In this document: one piece after another, positions 34,371 through 43,622 of the stretch
Layout: each line of letters begins with the position of its first letter
How positions within the stretch are numbered: the first letter of the stretch is position 1
NCBI RefSeq assembly: GCF_013761175.1
Contig: NZ_JACDUR010000012.1
Location: 124,001-188,000 of the forward strand
DNA: 64,000 nt
Reading direction: 5' to 3'
Origin: Nonomuraea soli
Lineage (GTDB): Bacteria; Actinomycetota; Actinomycetes; Streptosporangiales; Streptosporangiaceae
Translations under genes and position numbers: made by a program
The notes under the pieces: model-generated
Seen by the model: the letters and a program-made list of their open reading frames with translations, nothing else
What the model was told of the DNA's origin: nothing
The model's database searches: none

Positions 34371-34405
34371 GGTATCAACACCCACCTCCGCCCCCGGTGT
34401 CAAGC
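34371..34405. repeat. 35-base dispersed repeat, copy 2
   Basis: Begins GGTATCAACACCCACCTCC and ends GTGTCAAGC; 29 of 35 positions match the copy at 10689-10723. The two copies lie 23.7 kb apart in direct orientation on either side of the transfer genes. Confidence 0.55.
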
Positions 34406-34443
34406 CCGCCCCGCGATCACAACCAGGCCATCGGCCCGGGCCC

Positions 34444-35190
34444 TCAGGTAGCGATCGCAGCAGCCACCGTCGAGGACCTTGACCTGCTACGACGATGACG
34501 AGGACCATCTGCTCCCGGCGAGAGGGGCCTCGAACGGGCTGACCGGCGGCCCCACGGCCACCACCTACCCGGCCACAACCCCACACGGCCCGCGTCCGCG
34601 CCTGCAACCGCCCACGTACCTGTCATCGACCGTTGCGCCGCCAACGCCCCCATCGGGGGATCATCGGACGTCCCCGGGCCGCTCAGCCCCGCCCCGCCAT
34701 CATCGGCCATACCCGACACGGCCCTCGGCCCCGACGCCGCCGACAGCGGCGTGCTCGCCTTCGCCCAGCTCAGTCCAGGCTCCTCTTGAAGCAGCCCGGC
34801 CAACGTCGGCAGCGGCATCAGCCGCGGCTCCGGCACACGACACTCAACCGGGCAGGCCGAGGCCGTGCTGGGCACCGGACAGGCCGGCTTAGCCAGGACC
34901 GGCTCGGCCGGGACCAGCTCGGCCGACTCCGCCGGGCGGGTTGGCAGCGCGCGACCTAGCTCGTACGGGCCGGTCGCGCTGATCACTATCCGCTTGCCGT
35001 GCAGCGCCAGCCACCGGTAGCGCACCACCAGGAAGGCCCAGTCAGGCCAGCTCCGGCGCAGCTCCGCCAGCGCTTGCCGAGCCCACGGCTCCTGCCCGTA
35101 CGCGGACACCTGGCCCGCCTTCTGCCTCAGCTCGCCTCCCGCAGACGCATCGAAGGGTCCAAGCAGACTCCCTCCTCCTGGCGACCGCAA
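34444..35190 (-). CDS. Hypothetical protein, start uncertain
   Basis: Up to 248 aa. Only residues about 28-80 (WARQALAELRRSWPDWAFLVVRYRWLALHGKRIVISATGPYELGRAL) look like a folded domain, similar in style to small actinobacterial proteins that follow HATPase genes. The rest is Pro/Ala-rich and may be unstructured or not translated. GTG 35109 is a plausible later start. It overlaps the end of the HATPase gene, suggesting coupling. Confidence 0.4.
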   Translation of the reverse strand: MRSPGGGSLLGPFDASAGGELRQKAGQVSAYGQEPWARQALAELRRSWPDWAFLVVRYRWLALHGKRIVISATGPYELGRALPTRPAESAELVPAEPVLAKPACPVPSTASACPVECRVPEPRLMPLPTLAGLLQEEPGLSWAKASTPLSAASGPRAVSGMADDGGAGLSGPGTSDDPPMGALAAQRSMTGTWAVAGADAGRVGLWPGRWWPWGRRSARSRPLSPGADGPRHRRSRSRSSTVAAAIAT

Positions 35191-35855
35191 TCAGGCTCGT
35201 CGGGGACCGGCAGCTCCAGGGCGCTGCTCGACTCCGACCCGTCCACATCATGCTCGCCCGGGTCACCCGCAGCCGTGCTGGCCGAAGCTGGTCCCGTCGC
35301 TGTCTCGGCCAAGGCAAGCTCCGCCCAGACCGCATGCCCGGTCACCGTGTTCCCCGCCGCTCCGGTCCGGACTGCGAGCGCGGCCACCCCGGATAGACCC
35401 CGCCCCTCCTCAACCGCTTCCGACAACGCGCCGGGCGTGGGCGAGGATTCCGGGATGGTGCCGCCGCCCAGGTCATAGACCACGATCCGCGCGCGATCCA
35501 TCCCGAGCAGCACCTCCACCACGAAGATGCCGCCCGCCCGGCCCGAACGCGAATGCCGCAGCGCGTTGCTGACCAGCTCAGCCGTCACCCACGCCGCATC
35601 CTCTGCCCGCCCGGTATCAGTTAGAAGCTGGCCCACCATCCGGCGAGCAATCGCCGACTGATCGCCCCGCCCGGGGAAGGCCCGACGCCACGCCATCCCG
35701 CCCCACACCTGCGCCGAGCGCAGCGTCGACATCACCAGCCCCGGCGCCAGATCCGGGAACCGCTCCACCGCAGGCTCCCGCGGAACGACAACGGCCGGAG
35801 GAAGGAAGGCATCAGCCAGCTCAGCCAGGCTCAGGTGCTGCGTCCGGATGTCCAT
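35127..35855 (-). CDS. HATPase_c-type ATP-binding protein
   Basis: 242 aa, with AAAGGG 8 bases before ATG 35855. GHKL motifs are present: the N box AELVSNALRHS, the G1 box VYDLGGGTIP and a short G2-like GRGLSGVAALA. This is the second anti-sigma-like ATPase in the window, with an acidic Ser-rich C-terminal extension. It may regulate a sigma factor or act with the divergently encoded XRE protein. Confidence 0.8.
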   Translation of the reverse strand: MDIRTQHLSLAELADAFLPPAVVVPREPAVERFPDLAPGLVMSTLRSAQVWGGMAWRRAFPGRGDQSAIARRMVGQLLTDTGRAEDAAWVTAELVSNALRHSRSGRAGGIFVVEVLLGMDRARIVVYDLGGGTIPESSPTPGALSEAVEEGRGLSGVAALAVRTGAAGNTVTGHAVWAELALAETATGPASASTAAGDPGEHDVDGSESSSALELPVPDEPDCGRQEEGVCLDPSMRLREAS

Positions 35856-36140
35856 GCGAAGCCCTTTCGTGTCCGCACCCCGGCCCGATGCCGGGAGCGG
35901 CCAGCACGATCACCCACCTCCCCGCCCGAATCACACCCCCAAACCCGCCGCCCCACCTCCACACGGCCCCGGCCTGCGACAACACCACCACCACGCCGCC
36001 ATCCCCGCCACCACCCGCACATCGACCACCCCACACCCAGACTTGAGCCCCTCCCACAAGGCCGCCTACCGTCCCCCAACCCCGAACCCCACAGGGACCC
36101 GCCGCACACCCCGCGCGCCAACACAAAGGGACACCAGGCC

Positions 36141-36530
36141 ATGTCCGGCACCGGATACCAGACCCTGCTCGACTGCCGCCGCCGCAGCCGATACCTGCGT
36201 CAGCACGGCTTCACCCTCGACCAGATCACCGTCATCCTCGCCCTGGACCACCCCGCCACCCCACTGCGCCTCTACCGCTACGCGACCGGCCTCACCGCGG
36301 CGCAGGCAGTCGAAGCCTTCCACCGACTCGCCGGAACCACCGGCGCTGGACTGCGCGAGTCCCGCCTGTATGACTACGAGAACTGGCCGCAGGCAGGCCG
36401 GCGACCCTCCGCCTCCACGCTCTGCCTCCTGGCCCGCGTCTACGGCACCCACCCCGCGAACCTGCTCACCGCCGAGACGCTGGCAACCTATCCCCTGCGA
36501 GACCAGCGCACCCTACGCGACGAAGGGTGA
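36141..36530 (+). CDS. XRE-like helix-turn-helix protein
   Basis: 129 aa from ATG 36141, with AAAGGGACA upstream. The pattern (RSRYLRQHGFTLDQITVILALDH…SRLYDYENWPQAGRRPSASTLCLLARVYGTHPANLL) is that of actinobacterial XRE-type regulators in which the second half carries the recognition helix. It is divergent from the HATPase gene across 285 bases and is the likely local repressor. Confidence 0.8.
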   Translation: MSGTGYQTLLDCRRRSRYLRQHGFTLDQITVILALDHPATPLRLYRYATGLTAAQAVEAFHRLAGTTGAGLRESRLYDYENWPQAGRRPSASTLCLLARVYGTHPANLLTAETLATYPLRDQRTLRDEG

Positions 36531-36565
36531 GGCCCCTGGCAGACGCCGACAGGACCTCACCCTTC
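36522..36565. terminator. Bidirectional terminator
   Basis: GAAGGGTGAGG pairs with CCTCACCCTTC, with an inner CTG/CAG pairing. It includes the stop of the XRE gene and lies before the converging BTAD gene stop. Confidence 0.7.
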
Positions 36566-36586
36566 GCTACTCCTGCCGCGGGCCTG

Positions 36587-38317
36587 TCAGCGAAGGAGTC
36601 GCTCATACACCTGCCGGGCCTGGACGCTCGGCAGCGCATCGATCTCCGCCAGGCGCTCGGTCAACAGCGCGAACGAGCGCCGCACCGCAGGCAGACGACC
36701 AAGCTCTGCCTGGATCGTCATCAACTGACACCACAGCACCTCGGCGAGCGGGTCGATCCGGTCAACCGCGTGCCGCAGCACATCCACCGCCAGGCCCGGA
36801 TCATCCGGGCGCGCCAGCTCGGCCAGCCGCTCGGCCGCGTCGACCGCCTGCCGTTGAACCGCCTGGCGTACCGGAAGGACCCACAGATCGTCACGACCGG
36901 CCAGCAACGGACCCCGATACAGGGTCAGCGCCTCATGCAACGCCGTCTCTCGGGCAACGTTCTCGCGCGCGGTGGAGGCGCGCTGGCATGCCTCGCCGAA
37001 ACGCCAGAAGTCCACATCGAATGACGCCGCCGGCAGCAACCGCCGCTCTCCGGACTTCAACACGAACCGCACACCAGTTGCGCAGCCAGTCGCGTGCCGC
37101 ATTGCCTGGTTGATTTCCCGCACCGCCGATTCCAACCGGCGCCCGCCCCGCTCACCGTCGCCCGGCCACAGCGCTTCCACGATGCCCTCAGCCGACACCC
37201 CGTCCCGCGACACCGACAACAGAGCGAACAGATCCCGCGCCTCCGCTCGACCAAAGGCCACCGCCTTCCCCGCCGCGGTCAGCTTCGGCACGCCGAACAC
37301 CTCGACCTTGGTCTTTCCCACTACGGCCACGAAGCCCGAACCGAGGGCCTCGGGGGCCGCAGCTGCTGCCGCGACTGCGGCTGCTGGAACAGGCTCTCCA
37401 GGCCGCTCGCTCTGTGGCTTGGGGTCAGGCGCGTCCGGCTTCAGCCTCTCCGCGTCACTGGACGATCTGACCTTGACAGGCTCGGCTGTGGGAGCCTGCG
37501 TGCCGGCAGTCATCATGATCGGAAAAGAGGCGCCCTCACCGGGGGCACCTCGATGCAGACCATCTCCGCCCGCAGCACGGCCGCTGTGGCGGATGTCCCG
37601 GCCGGCCAGCCCGAGCCGGAACCGCACCCAAGAGATAAGTACACCGGCCAGCACCATCACCATCAGACCGAACACCAGCGCGGTCTTCCATGGCCCGGTC
37701 ACATCGGAGCGAGGCCCGGCACCAGGACGCCCCGCCCCAGCACTCGGCGAACCGGCAGGTGAAGGAACGGAACTCGATGAGGACGACGAAGGAGGCGGCG
37801 ACGCCCGGCCCGGGGTAGACACCACCGGCGGTGACGGCGTCGCTTTCACCTCATGCTGCGGATCATCCGGCCCGCGGGTTTGGTGATCTCCTGTCAGAGC
37901 CGTCCCCTGCGCGGGCTTCATGTTGTCTTCGGGCGTAGCTGGTGGTTCGTTGCTCGTGGTTGGTGTTCCCGGCTGCTTGACCTCAGAGACGGCACCGCCC
38001 GACTCCGACATCTTCGGCGGGCGTGGTGCGGGCGGCTCCCTTAGCGGCTGGCGCCGCGACTCCTCCAACCGCGCCCCCAGATCCGGAACCCGTCCCGCAT
38101 CAACGTCGCTGTTAACGGATGCACACCATTGATCGATGTCGTAAATCTCCCGAGCCTGATCTGACACAGGCGGGCAATAAGGCTCCATTTTGGCTGCAGC
38201 GGCGGTTGATGAACCTGCCGCGAGCAGGAGCGTCACTACGAAAGCTGGACGTGAAAGCGGAACCCACAGTCCGATTCCGCCAACTATTCCAGCTTTTGAA
38301 GAATTCTCCCGAATCAT
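36587..38317 (-). CDS. Membrane-anchored BTAD-domain protein
   Basis: 576 aa, with a perfect GGAGG 7 bases before ATG 38317. An N-terminal hydrophobic segment (about 23-42), a Pro/Ser-rich extracytoplasmic stretch and a second membrane helix (ALVFGLMVMVLAGVLISWV, about 213-231) precede a cytosolic part. In that part, a winged-HTH (TKVEVFGVPKLTAAG…LFALLSVSRDGVSAEGIVEALWPG) leads into a BTAD helical domain (DFWRFGEACQRAS…LHEALTLYRGPLL…ERLAELARPDDPGLAVDVLRHAV). This resembles membrane-linked SARP/LysM-BTAD proteins. It may sense the wall and regulate transcription. Confidence 0.85.
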   Translation of the reverse strand: MIRENSSKAGIVGGIGLWVPLSRPAFVVTLLLAAGSSTAAAAKMEPYCPPVSDQAREIYDIDQWCASVNSDVDAGRVPDLGARLEESRRQPLREPPAPRPPKMSESGGAVSEVKQPGTPTTSNEPPATPEDNMKPAQGTALTGDHQTRGPDDPQHEVKATPSPPVVSTPGRASPPPSSSSSSSVPSPAGSPSAGAGRPGAGPRSDVTGPWKTALVFGLMVMVLAGVLISWVRFRLGLAGRDIRHSGRAAGGDGLHRGAPGEGASFPIMMTAGTQAPTAEPVKVRSSSDAERLKPDAPDPKPQSERPGEPVPAAAVAAAAAAPEALGSGFVAVVGKTKVEVFGVPKLTAAGKAVAFGRAEARDLFALLSVSRDGVSAEGIVEALWPGDGERGGRRLESAVREINQAMRHATGCATGVRFVLKSGERRLLPAASFDVDFWRFGEACQRASTARENVARETALHEALTLYRGPLLAGRDDLWVLPVRQAVQRQAVDAAERLAELARPDDPGLAVDVLRHAVDRIDPLAEVLWCQLMTIQAELGRLPAVRRSFALLTERLAEIDALPSVQARQVYERLLR

Positions 38318-38653
38318 CAGAATACCTCCGGAGGGGCCAATAAATACACCTCCGAACTACCATGTAAGCATTCTAGCTAGACCCCTAAAAGTGAACACAA
38401 ATAACAAAGCACAGCTAGCCATAGCCTTCACGTGGTCGGCCCGAACGTGACCCCGCCTTCCGCCGGAGGCACCACTCCTTGCGACAACGACTTCGACCCC
38501 GGCTCTCACTGAGGCGCATCAGCAAGTGCGGCGGTCGAAGGCAGGAAGTGCAGAGCGCGGAGCCAGCGTTCGGCGCCCCTCACAGTCCACTCGAGGACCG
38601 CCGCGTGGACGATGGGCAGGCTCCCTGCTCCCAACCTGGTAGCAGCGAGCAAG
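38318..38653. other. AT-richer intergenic region
   Basis: 336 bases. 38330-38430 is clearly AT-richer than the surroundings and probably holds the BTAD gene promoter. No gene is supported. Confidence 0.45.
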
Positions 38654-39300
38654 TCAGGTGCAGGTATCCAGCATGGCCTGCTGGGCGCTCTTCTCGCTGG
38701 CCTGCTGGGTGAGCCGCCAGTCGTACTTCACGCTGATCCAGGAGCGGGCGTAGATGCACCAGAAGGACACCAGCGGCGGCTTCCAGACGCTCGACTCTTT
38801 GTCACCTTTAGTCTGGTTGACGCTATCCGTGACCGCCCACAGCTGGCTGTCGGTGAGGCTGTTGGCGAATTGTCTCCTCTTGGACGGTAACCACGCGTGC
38901 GCACCCGACCGCCACGCCTCCGCGAGCGCCACCATATGGTCAATATCGACATCTGATGCTCGCGTCCATTCGCCGCCGTCGTACGGGCTGCGTAACGTAT
39001 CTGATACCGCGGCGCATGACGCATTGGTGGCCACGTTCTCGCCATCGCGCTTGAGCACCACCTCGCGGGCATTACACAGCCGCAGACCGAGTCCCAATGC
39101 GGGAAGAGATCCCTGTCGTAGCCGCTCGCGTTGACCTCTGGAGCAACTATCAGGCCAGCAAGTTGGCCAGTCGGCACCACCACTGTCGGGATGTCTGGTG
39201 GCGTCGCCGCCATCGGAGTGGGGGCCGGGACAACGACCAAAGCGGCCACAGTCGAAGCTGCGATGCCAGCAAAAACGCATGGGCAGTCCCTTCGCCCCAC
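38654..39300 (-). pseudogene. Secreted HNH endonuclease, frameshifted
   Basis: From ATG 39300 the frame begins with a signal peptide (FAGIAASTVAALVVVPAPTPMAA) and SGYDRDLFPHWDS. Near 39090 the family continues in another frame (CNAREVVLKRDGENV), then DVDIDHMVALAEAWRSGA, the DHMVAL HNH signature, and NQTKGDKESSVWKPP. Joined, it is a typical secreted HNH nuclease of about 215 aa. A one-base loss explains the break; an alternative is an assembly error. Confidence 0.7.
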
Positions 39301-39549
39301 GCTCGTCCGGCATCTTGCCGGTCACTGACGAGCCCGGGGCAGAAGCAAGATCTCAAGGCTAGGAGGTCAGCGCAGGCAACTGCTCAATTCCCGTATGGCT
39401 GGCCCAGCACAAGCAGGTGAAGCCGGGATGGGTGAGTAAAGCCGACGAAATGGCTGGCAGTCATGGGAGCAGAATGGTTTCGCCCCACGCCCTGCCAGAC
39501 CCGGGGCTTCGCTGCCCGCTATGCTTCAGATCATCAAGAGAGGTGAAGA

Positions 39550-39882
39550 ATGGCTAAGCAGATACAGACGATCTTCATTGATGACATAGACGGCGGCGCC
39601 GCTGACGGTACCGTCCCCTTCGCCCTGGATGGCGTTAATTACGAGATTGACCTGTCCGGGGCCAACCGGGAGAAGCTTGAGAAGATCCTCGCGCCCTATA
39701 TCACGAAGGCTCGGCCCGTTAGGAGCGAGCGCAGAGGGAAGCGCGTGACGCTTACTCGAGGTGGCCCGGACCGGGCCTACACGAAGCGGATCCGCGAGTG
39801 GGCCAAGCGTGAGGGGCTTCAAGTGAGCGAGCGCGGTCGCATTGCCAGCGGCATCGTCGAGCAGTACGAGGCCTCTCACTAA
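39550..39882 (+). CDS. lsr2: Lsr2 nucleoid-associated protein
   Basis: 110 aa, with AGAGAGGTGAAGA before ATG. The N-terminal dimerisation domain (KQIQTIFIDDIDGG…VPFALDGVNYEIDLS) and the C-terminal DNA-binding domain (YTKRIREWAKREGLQVSERGRIASGIVEQYEA, with the RGR minor-groove AT-hook) are complete. Lsr2 is the actinobacterial H-NS analogue that silences AT-rich horizontally acquired DNA. Its presence inside this island suggests either an element-borne copy or a host copy beside insertions. Confidence 0.95.
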   Translation: MAKQIQTIFIDDIDGGAADGTVPFALDGVNYEIDLSGANREKLEKILAPYITKARPVRSERRGKRVTLTRGGPDRAYTKRIREWAKREGLQVSERGRIASGIVEQYEASH

Positions 39883-40034
39883 GGCCCTGCCGCGGCGTGG
39901 CCCGGGCTTGCCTGTCGGGACCACGACTGAGCGTGAACGGCAGACCCCTCTCAGCACCGGCACTGCGCCTGCCGAAAACTACGTCCATGCAGCTCAAGCG
40001 GCATGTGAATATTCGTGTAGGATCCCGCGGAGCC

Positions 40035-41271
40035 TGTGGGGCTCAAAAATAGGATTCGGTGTCTGACCTGCTGGTTCTTGGTGGCTTCAGTTGGCGATCT
40101 GGTACTCGTTGATGAGGCCGCCGAGGATGGTTCTGTGGTGGATCCGATGGCTGGCCAGATCGACTGGCGGTGGCGGGCCGGTTTCAGCTTGGGATGGGCT
40201 CAACTGCCCGAGGCCGCGGTGGGGCCGGGCCCTGTGGTAGTGCTCCAAGTACTGGGTGAGGGTTCGGCGCAGGTGTTGCTCGTTGAGGATGAGCGTGCGG
40301 TCGAGAAGTTCGCGGCGTAGGGTGCCGATCATCCTTTCGCAGTGTGCGTTGGCTTTCGGGGCTTGTGGCGGGCTCTTGAGGACGCGCAGGCCCGCGTCGG
40401 CGAAGACCGTGTCGAAGGCATCGGTGAACTGGCCGGTGCGGTCGCGGATCAGGAACTTCATGTTTGTCGTGTCGGTGTCCATCAGGACGTTGCGGGCAGC
40501 CTGGGTGGTCCATTCGCCCGTGGGGTTGGCGGTGACACCGAGCAGGTGGGTACGACGGCTGCGGTGTTCGAGCAGGACCAGGCGTAGATGCGTTTGAGGT
40601 TGATGGTGTCGACGTGCAGGAAATCGACGGCCACGATGTGTTCGGCTTGGGCGGTCAGGAATTGCTTCCACGTTGGTCCGCTGCGGCGCGGGGCGGGGTC
40701 GATCCCGGCCCGCTTCAGGATGTTCCACACGGTCGAAGCGGCGACCGTGTGGCCGAGGCGGGTCAGTTCGCCGTGGATCCGCCGGTGGCCCCAGGTGGGA
40801 TTGTCGGCGGCCATGCGCAGCACCAGAGCCTTGACCGCAGCAGCGGTGGGCGGCCTCCCGGGACGACGCCGCTGGCTGTGGTCCCACTTGTTCGTCACGA
40901 GCTTGCGGTGCCAGGTCAGCAAGGTAGCCGGGGAGATCGAGAAGATCTTCGCCCAGCGGCGCCAGGGTATCAGAGACGAGAGCGCCGCCAGCCACAGGCG
41001 ATCGGCGGGCTCATAGCGCACCCGTCGGACCTGACGGCGCAGAACCGCGTTCTCGTGCCTGAGCACCAGCACTTCCGCCTCCTTGGAGACGTCACTGCGA
41101 AACAACAGGGCGGGCACAGACAGCAAACGTCGAGCGACGGCGTACACCGTGGACAAGAGCACGAACGATGTTCCCAGGCAACCCGAACCAGTCGACCACT
41201 GCCCCAGGAACACCCAACCCGACCAGGAGGGACCCCGACGTTGACGACGAATCGTTTTCTTGAGCCCCACA
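40035..41271 (-). mobile_element. Insertion sequence, rve (IS3/IS481-like) copy 1
   Basis: 1237 bases bounded by 12-bp perfect terminal inverted repeats TGTGGGGCTCAA … TTGAGCCCCACA. A nearly identical copy lies at 50776-52012. No target duplication is evident at the ends. Confidence 0.85.
40087..41162 (-). pseudogene. Transposase of IS copy 1, one-base deletion
   Basis: From GTG 41162 (VLLSTVYAVARRLL). An HTH part (ILKRAGIDP, WGHRRIHGELTRLG) leads to an integrase core with D in AVDFLHVD, D in FLIRDRTGQ and E in CERMIGTLRRE. Near 40580 copy 1 has GG where copy 2 has GGG, shifting the frame, so the reading is 1 base short of 358 codons. Confidence 0.8.
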
Positions 41272-41670
41272 GGGTAGACACCGTCGCGCAGCGCGGGACG
41301 TTCGCGAAGCTGCAAAGGGACTGGCCCAACTCCTGAGTGCGGAGGAGAAGTAGAGGTGCTCCCTGCTGACAAGATCGAGATCCGTGGCGCCTGAGGCGCG
41401 AGAAGTGACCTGAGGGCTGGGGTGCGAGGCCCACTCAGCTTGGTGATGAGAAGCGCCTGTCACTGTTTAGCAGTCGGCAATTGTCGGAGTAGCGAACGTA
41501 AACGTTCTTGGTCGTCCAAGCCCGCTTCTGGGAGCTTCTCGCGGGCGATACTGAAGCTGCGCGCTTGAAGTTATCCACAAAATGCTGCTCGGCCGGGCGT
41601 ACGACGGCCCAGCGGCGACATCCTTCCGTTCCACCAACCCTCACCCGGAACGGACATCCCGGAGGTCGTC
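41272..41670. other. Intergenic region right of IS copy 1
   Basis: About 400 bases without a supported gene. GGAGG for the next gene lies at 41661-41665. The sequence is probably host or element DNA disrupted by the IS. Confidence 0.45.
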
Positions 41671-41877
41671 ATGTCGAGCGCTGCCCGCACCACCCTTGAA
41701 CTCAGCATCGCCCTGAACGTCGCCCTAGCCGCTGGGATCGTCGCAGCCCTGCTCGGGCTGGCACCAGCCGTCGTCCTGGCCGCTGGAGCCACAACCCTCG
41801 TCACCGCCTACGGATTCGTCACCAAGGTCTTGGATCGCGGCTCGGATCGCCCTTCCGGGTCTCAGACGATGCCTTGA
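41671..41877 (+). CDS. Small membrane protein
   Basis: 68 aa, with GGAGG 5 bases upstream of ATG. It is predicted to have one or two membrane helices (LSIALNVALAAGIVAALLGLAPAVVLAAGATTLVTAYGFV) with a short charged C-terminal tail. Unknown function; such small hydrophobic proteins often accompany element genes. Confidence 0.6.
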   Translation: MSSAARTTLELSIALNVALAAGIVAALLGLAPAVVLAAGATTLVTAYGFVTKVLDRGSDRPSGSQTMP

Positions 41878-42051
41878 AGCCTCGGTGGTTGCGCGTTGGG
41901 GGCCGATCCGGCCTATCGCGGAGGAGCGGCAGCCCCCGGTGCGCGATGTAACGTCACGCTCAACCTTCCCGGTATTTCAGGGTACGAGCGGGCTGGCCTA
42001 TGACAAGGTTACTCTTTCCACCCCGCTACAGCCCCCCTGCCCTACCGGGAG

Positions 42052-42069
42052 GTACAGTTTTGACTGTAC
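42052..42069. promoter_or_regulatory. Palindromic operator of the toxin-antitoxin cassette
   Basis: GTACAGT-TTTG-ACTGTAC, perfect 7-bp arms, lies about 50 bases before the toxin start. This is the expected place and form for the site where an XRE antitoxin represses its own operon. Confidence 0.65.
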
Positions 42070-42119
42070 ACAGCGACTGCGTGAAGTGCGGGAGGGCGTG
42101 CTACCGGGATGGGCCAGTC

Positions 42120-42491
42120 ATGGCCATAGAAGCTGCTCGAGACCGTGAGGGAGATCAGCCGGCCGTGTCTTTTTTGCTTGGCTTCGCCGACTCCAAGTCG
42201 AAGAAGAAGCGGCGGATTGCGGCCGACGTAGAAGCCCTCTTCGAGGACTGGTCCACGGGTGTCGTTCTTGAGCCGAAAACTCGTCAGCGCCACCTGGAAG
42301 GTGATCTCTGGGAGGTGAAGACTCCAGATGTCCGACTGCCCTACTACGAGGTCGTCGATCCAGATCACGGGAGGCTTGCCCGACTCACTCATGGCTTCCT
42401 CAAAGACTTTGGGAGGACCATAGATGGGAAATGTCCTCCGAAGCAGATCCGCAAAGGGCTTTACATGATGAAGGAGGACAAGCTGTGCTAG
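42120..42491 (+). CDS. HigB/Gp49-like toxin
   Basis: 123 aa from ATG 42120. The core (HLEGDLWEVKTPDVRLPYYEVVDPDHGRLARLTHGFLKDFGRT…PPKQIRKGL) follows the RelE/HigB pattern: LWEV, then a β-strand pair, then HGFLKD and a C-terminal helix. The toxin-first order with an XRE partner is typical of HigBA. It would act as a ribosome-dependent mRNA interferase by family. Overlap with the antitoxin start couples their translation. Confidence 0.8.
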   Translation: MAIEAARDREGDQPAVSFLLGFADSKSKKKRRIAADVEALFEDWSTGVVLEPKTRQRHLEGDLWEVKTPDVRLPYYEVVDPDHGRLARLTHGFLKDFGRTIDGKCPPKQIRKGLYMMKEDKLC

Positions 42492-42976
42492 GTGCGCTGT
42501 ACGAACGTCTTGCCGCTCAGCCTGACGGCCTCCGGCTGCTTGCGGCGGCACGGCTTCGCCGCAAGGTCATCAAGGTCCTTCACCGATCTCTTGAGCTCTC
42601 CGGCCTATCGCAGAGCGATCTGGGGAAGAGGCTTGGTCGCCGCCGGTCGGCGGTGAACCAGGTGTTCAAGGGGGATGGAAACGTCCGCGTTGAGACCCTG
42701 GCGGAATATCTGTATGAGATGGGTTTCGAGCTAGACCTACAACTGGTGCCTGCTGGAGAGCTACGCAGAGCTGCGCTGGAGCAGCGCGAGGCGAGGCCGA
42801 TGCCTGCGAGGGAAGTTCGCACCACTCCACCGGTGGTAGTCGACGTAGTCTGGCGGCAGCCGTTGGAGGCCCCACCCAGAATCGCCGTTCAGTCTCAGAA
42901 AGATCTAGGACTGGCTGCTTTCAGGCCGCAGACCACCAGCCCATCCACCGCACTTCGCTTGGGGATGGTTGGGTGA
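42485..42976 (+). CDS. XRE-family antitoxin (HigA-like)
   Basis: 163 aa from GTG 42485, within the toxin stop and preceded by AAGGAGG at 7 bases. The HTH lies at LSLELSGLSQSDLGKRLGRRRSAVNQVF in frame with LYEMGFELDLQLVP. The C-terminal half is longer than usual and could bind the toxin. It should repress the operon through the palindrome upstream of the toxin gene. Confidence 0.8.
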   Translation: MLGALYERLAAQPDGLRLLAAARLRRKVIKVLHRSLELSGLSQSDLGKRLGRRRSAVNQVFKGDGNVRVETLAEYLYEMGFELDLQLVPAGELRRAALEQREARPMPAREVRTTPPVVVDVVWRQPLEAPPRIAVQSQKDLGLAAFRPQTTSPSTALRLGMVG

Positions 42977-43416
42977 TGGAGGCATTCCTCGTTCTGGCTG
43001 ATGCCGTAAGTGCGGATCCGGCCGCGGGAAAGATCAACATGCTGGGGGCAGGTTGGTCGATCATCGGTCCACAGTCTCAGGCATCTGGCATTTCATGCTT
43101 TATCCGAATGCCATGGGATGAAGCGCAAGATCAGGTCCAGTTCACTCTGCGCCTGGAGCATTCCTCTGGGAGCCCGTTTCTGCCGTTCCGAGACAGGGAT
43201 GACCAACTCAAAATTGGTGGCTCTTTCGCAGTCCCAGACCTTGCCGAGATCGACGAGGTCGGGAAGAGCGTTCCGTTCAATGTCGCCTTCGCGCTTCCGA
43301 TCCCTCCGCTGCCTCTCCAGACCGGACACATCTACCGATGGGTCATGGAGGTCAACGGAGAAGATGCCGCTTCGGTCGAGTTCGCGGTCCGTCCCGAATC
43401 CCCGGCGGATGAGTAA
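42976..43416 (+). CDS. DUF6941-like protein coupled to the TA cassette
   Basis: 146 aa from ATG 42976 (GTG 42973 is also in frame), overlapping the antitoxin stop by one base. The N-terminus (FLVLADAVSADPAAGKINMLGAGWSIIG) has the ADGKL.VLGAGW-type pattern seen in DUF6941 proteins, followed by β-strands that suggest an immunoglobulin-like or lectin-like fold (LQTGHIYRWVMEVNGEDAASVEFAV). Its role beside the toxin-antitoxin pair is unknown. Confidence 0.7.
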   Translation: MEAFLVLADAVSADPAAGKINMLGAGWSIIGPQSQASGISCFIRMPWDEAQDQVQFTLRLEHSSGSPFLPFRDRDDQLKIGGSFAVPDLAEIDEVGKSVPFNVAFALPIPPLPLQTGHIYRWVMEVNGEDAASVEFAVRPESPADE

Positions 43417-43622
43417 GTGGCAAGCTGCCTACGCCTCTCCACGGCCTGAGGCGTCGCGGTGCCTGCCCGCACCCCGACGACCAGGGGCACGCCTAGCGAC
43501 CTTGGGGAGGCCTGGCCGCTGGGTGCTCCCCTGCGCAAGGACACCCCGCAGCCAGGCCTAAGGCTGCCTGTACCGCTTCAAAACTCGTACACACGGTTTG
43601 AGCTGGTGTTTCTTCGGGTTGG

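Larger units (their letters stand above)
33735..34443. other. Long non-coding stretch
   Basis: About 700 bases. The segment 33765-33850 is AT-rich and is probably the promoter of the Cys-rich gene. One element-motif copy (34129-34143) and the second copy of the 35-base repeat (34371-34405) lie further on. Open frames here lack ribosome sites. Loss of coding density over this length suggests an origin, transfer or control region. Confidence 0.5.

Noticed and set aside
41272..41670. Reading frames extending out of IS copy 1 to 41463
   Set aside because: They only run past the terminal inverted repeat and carry no conserved sequence.
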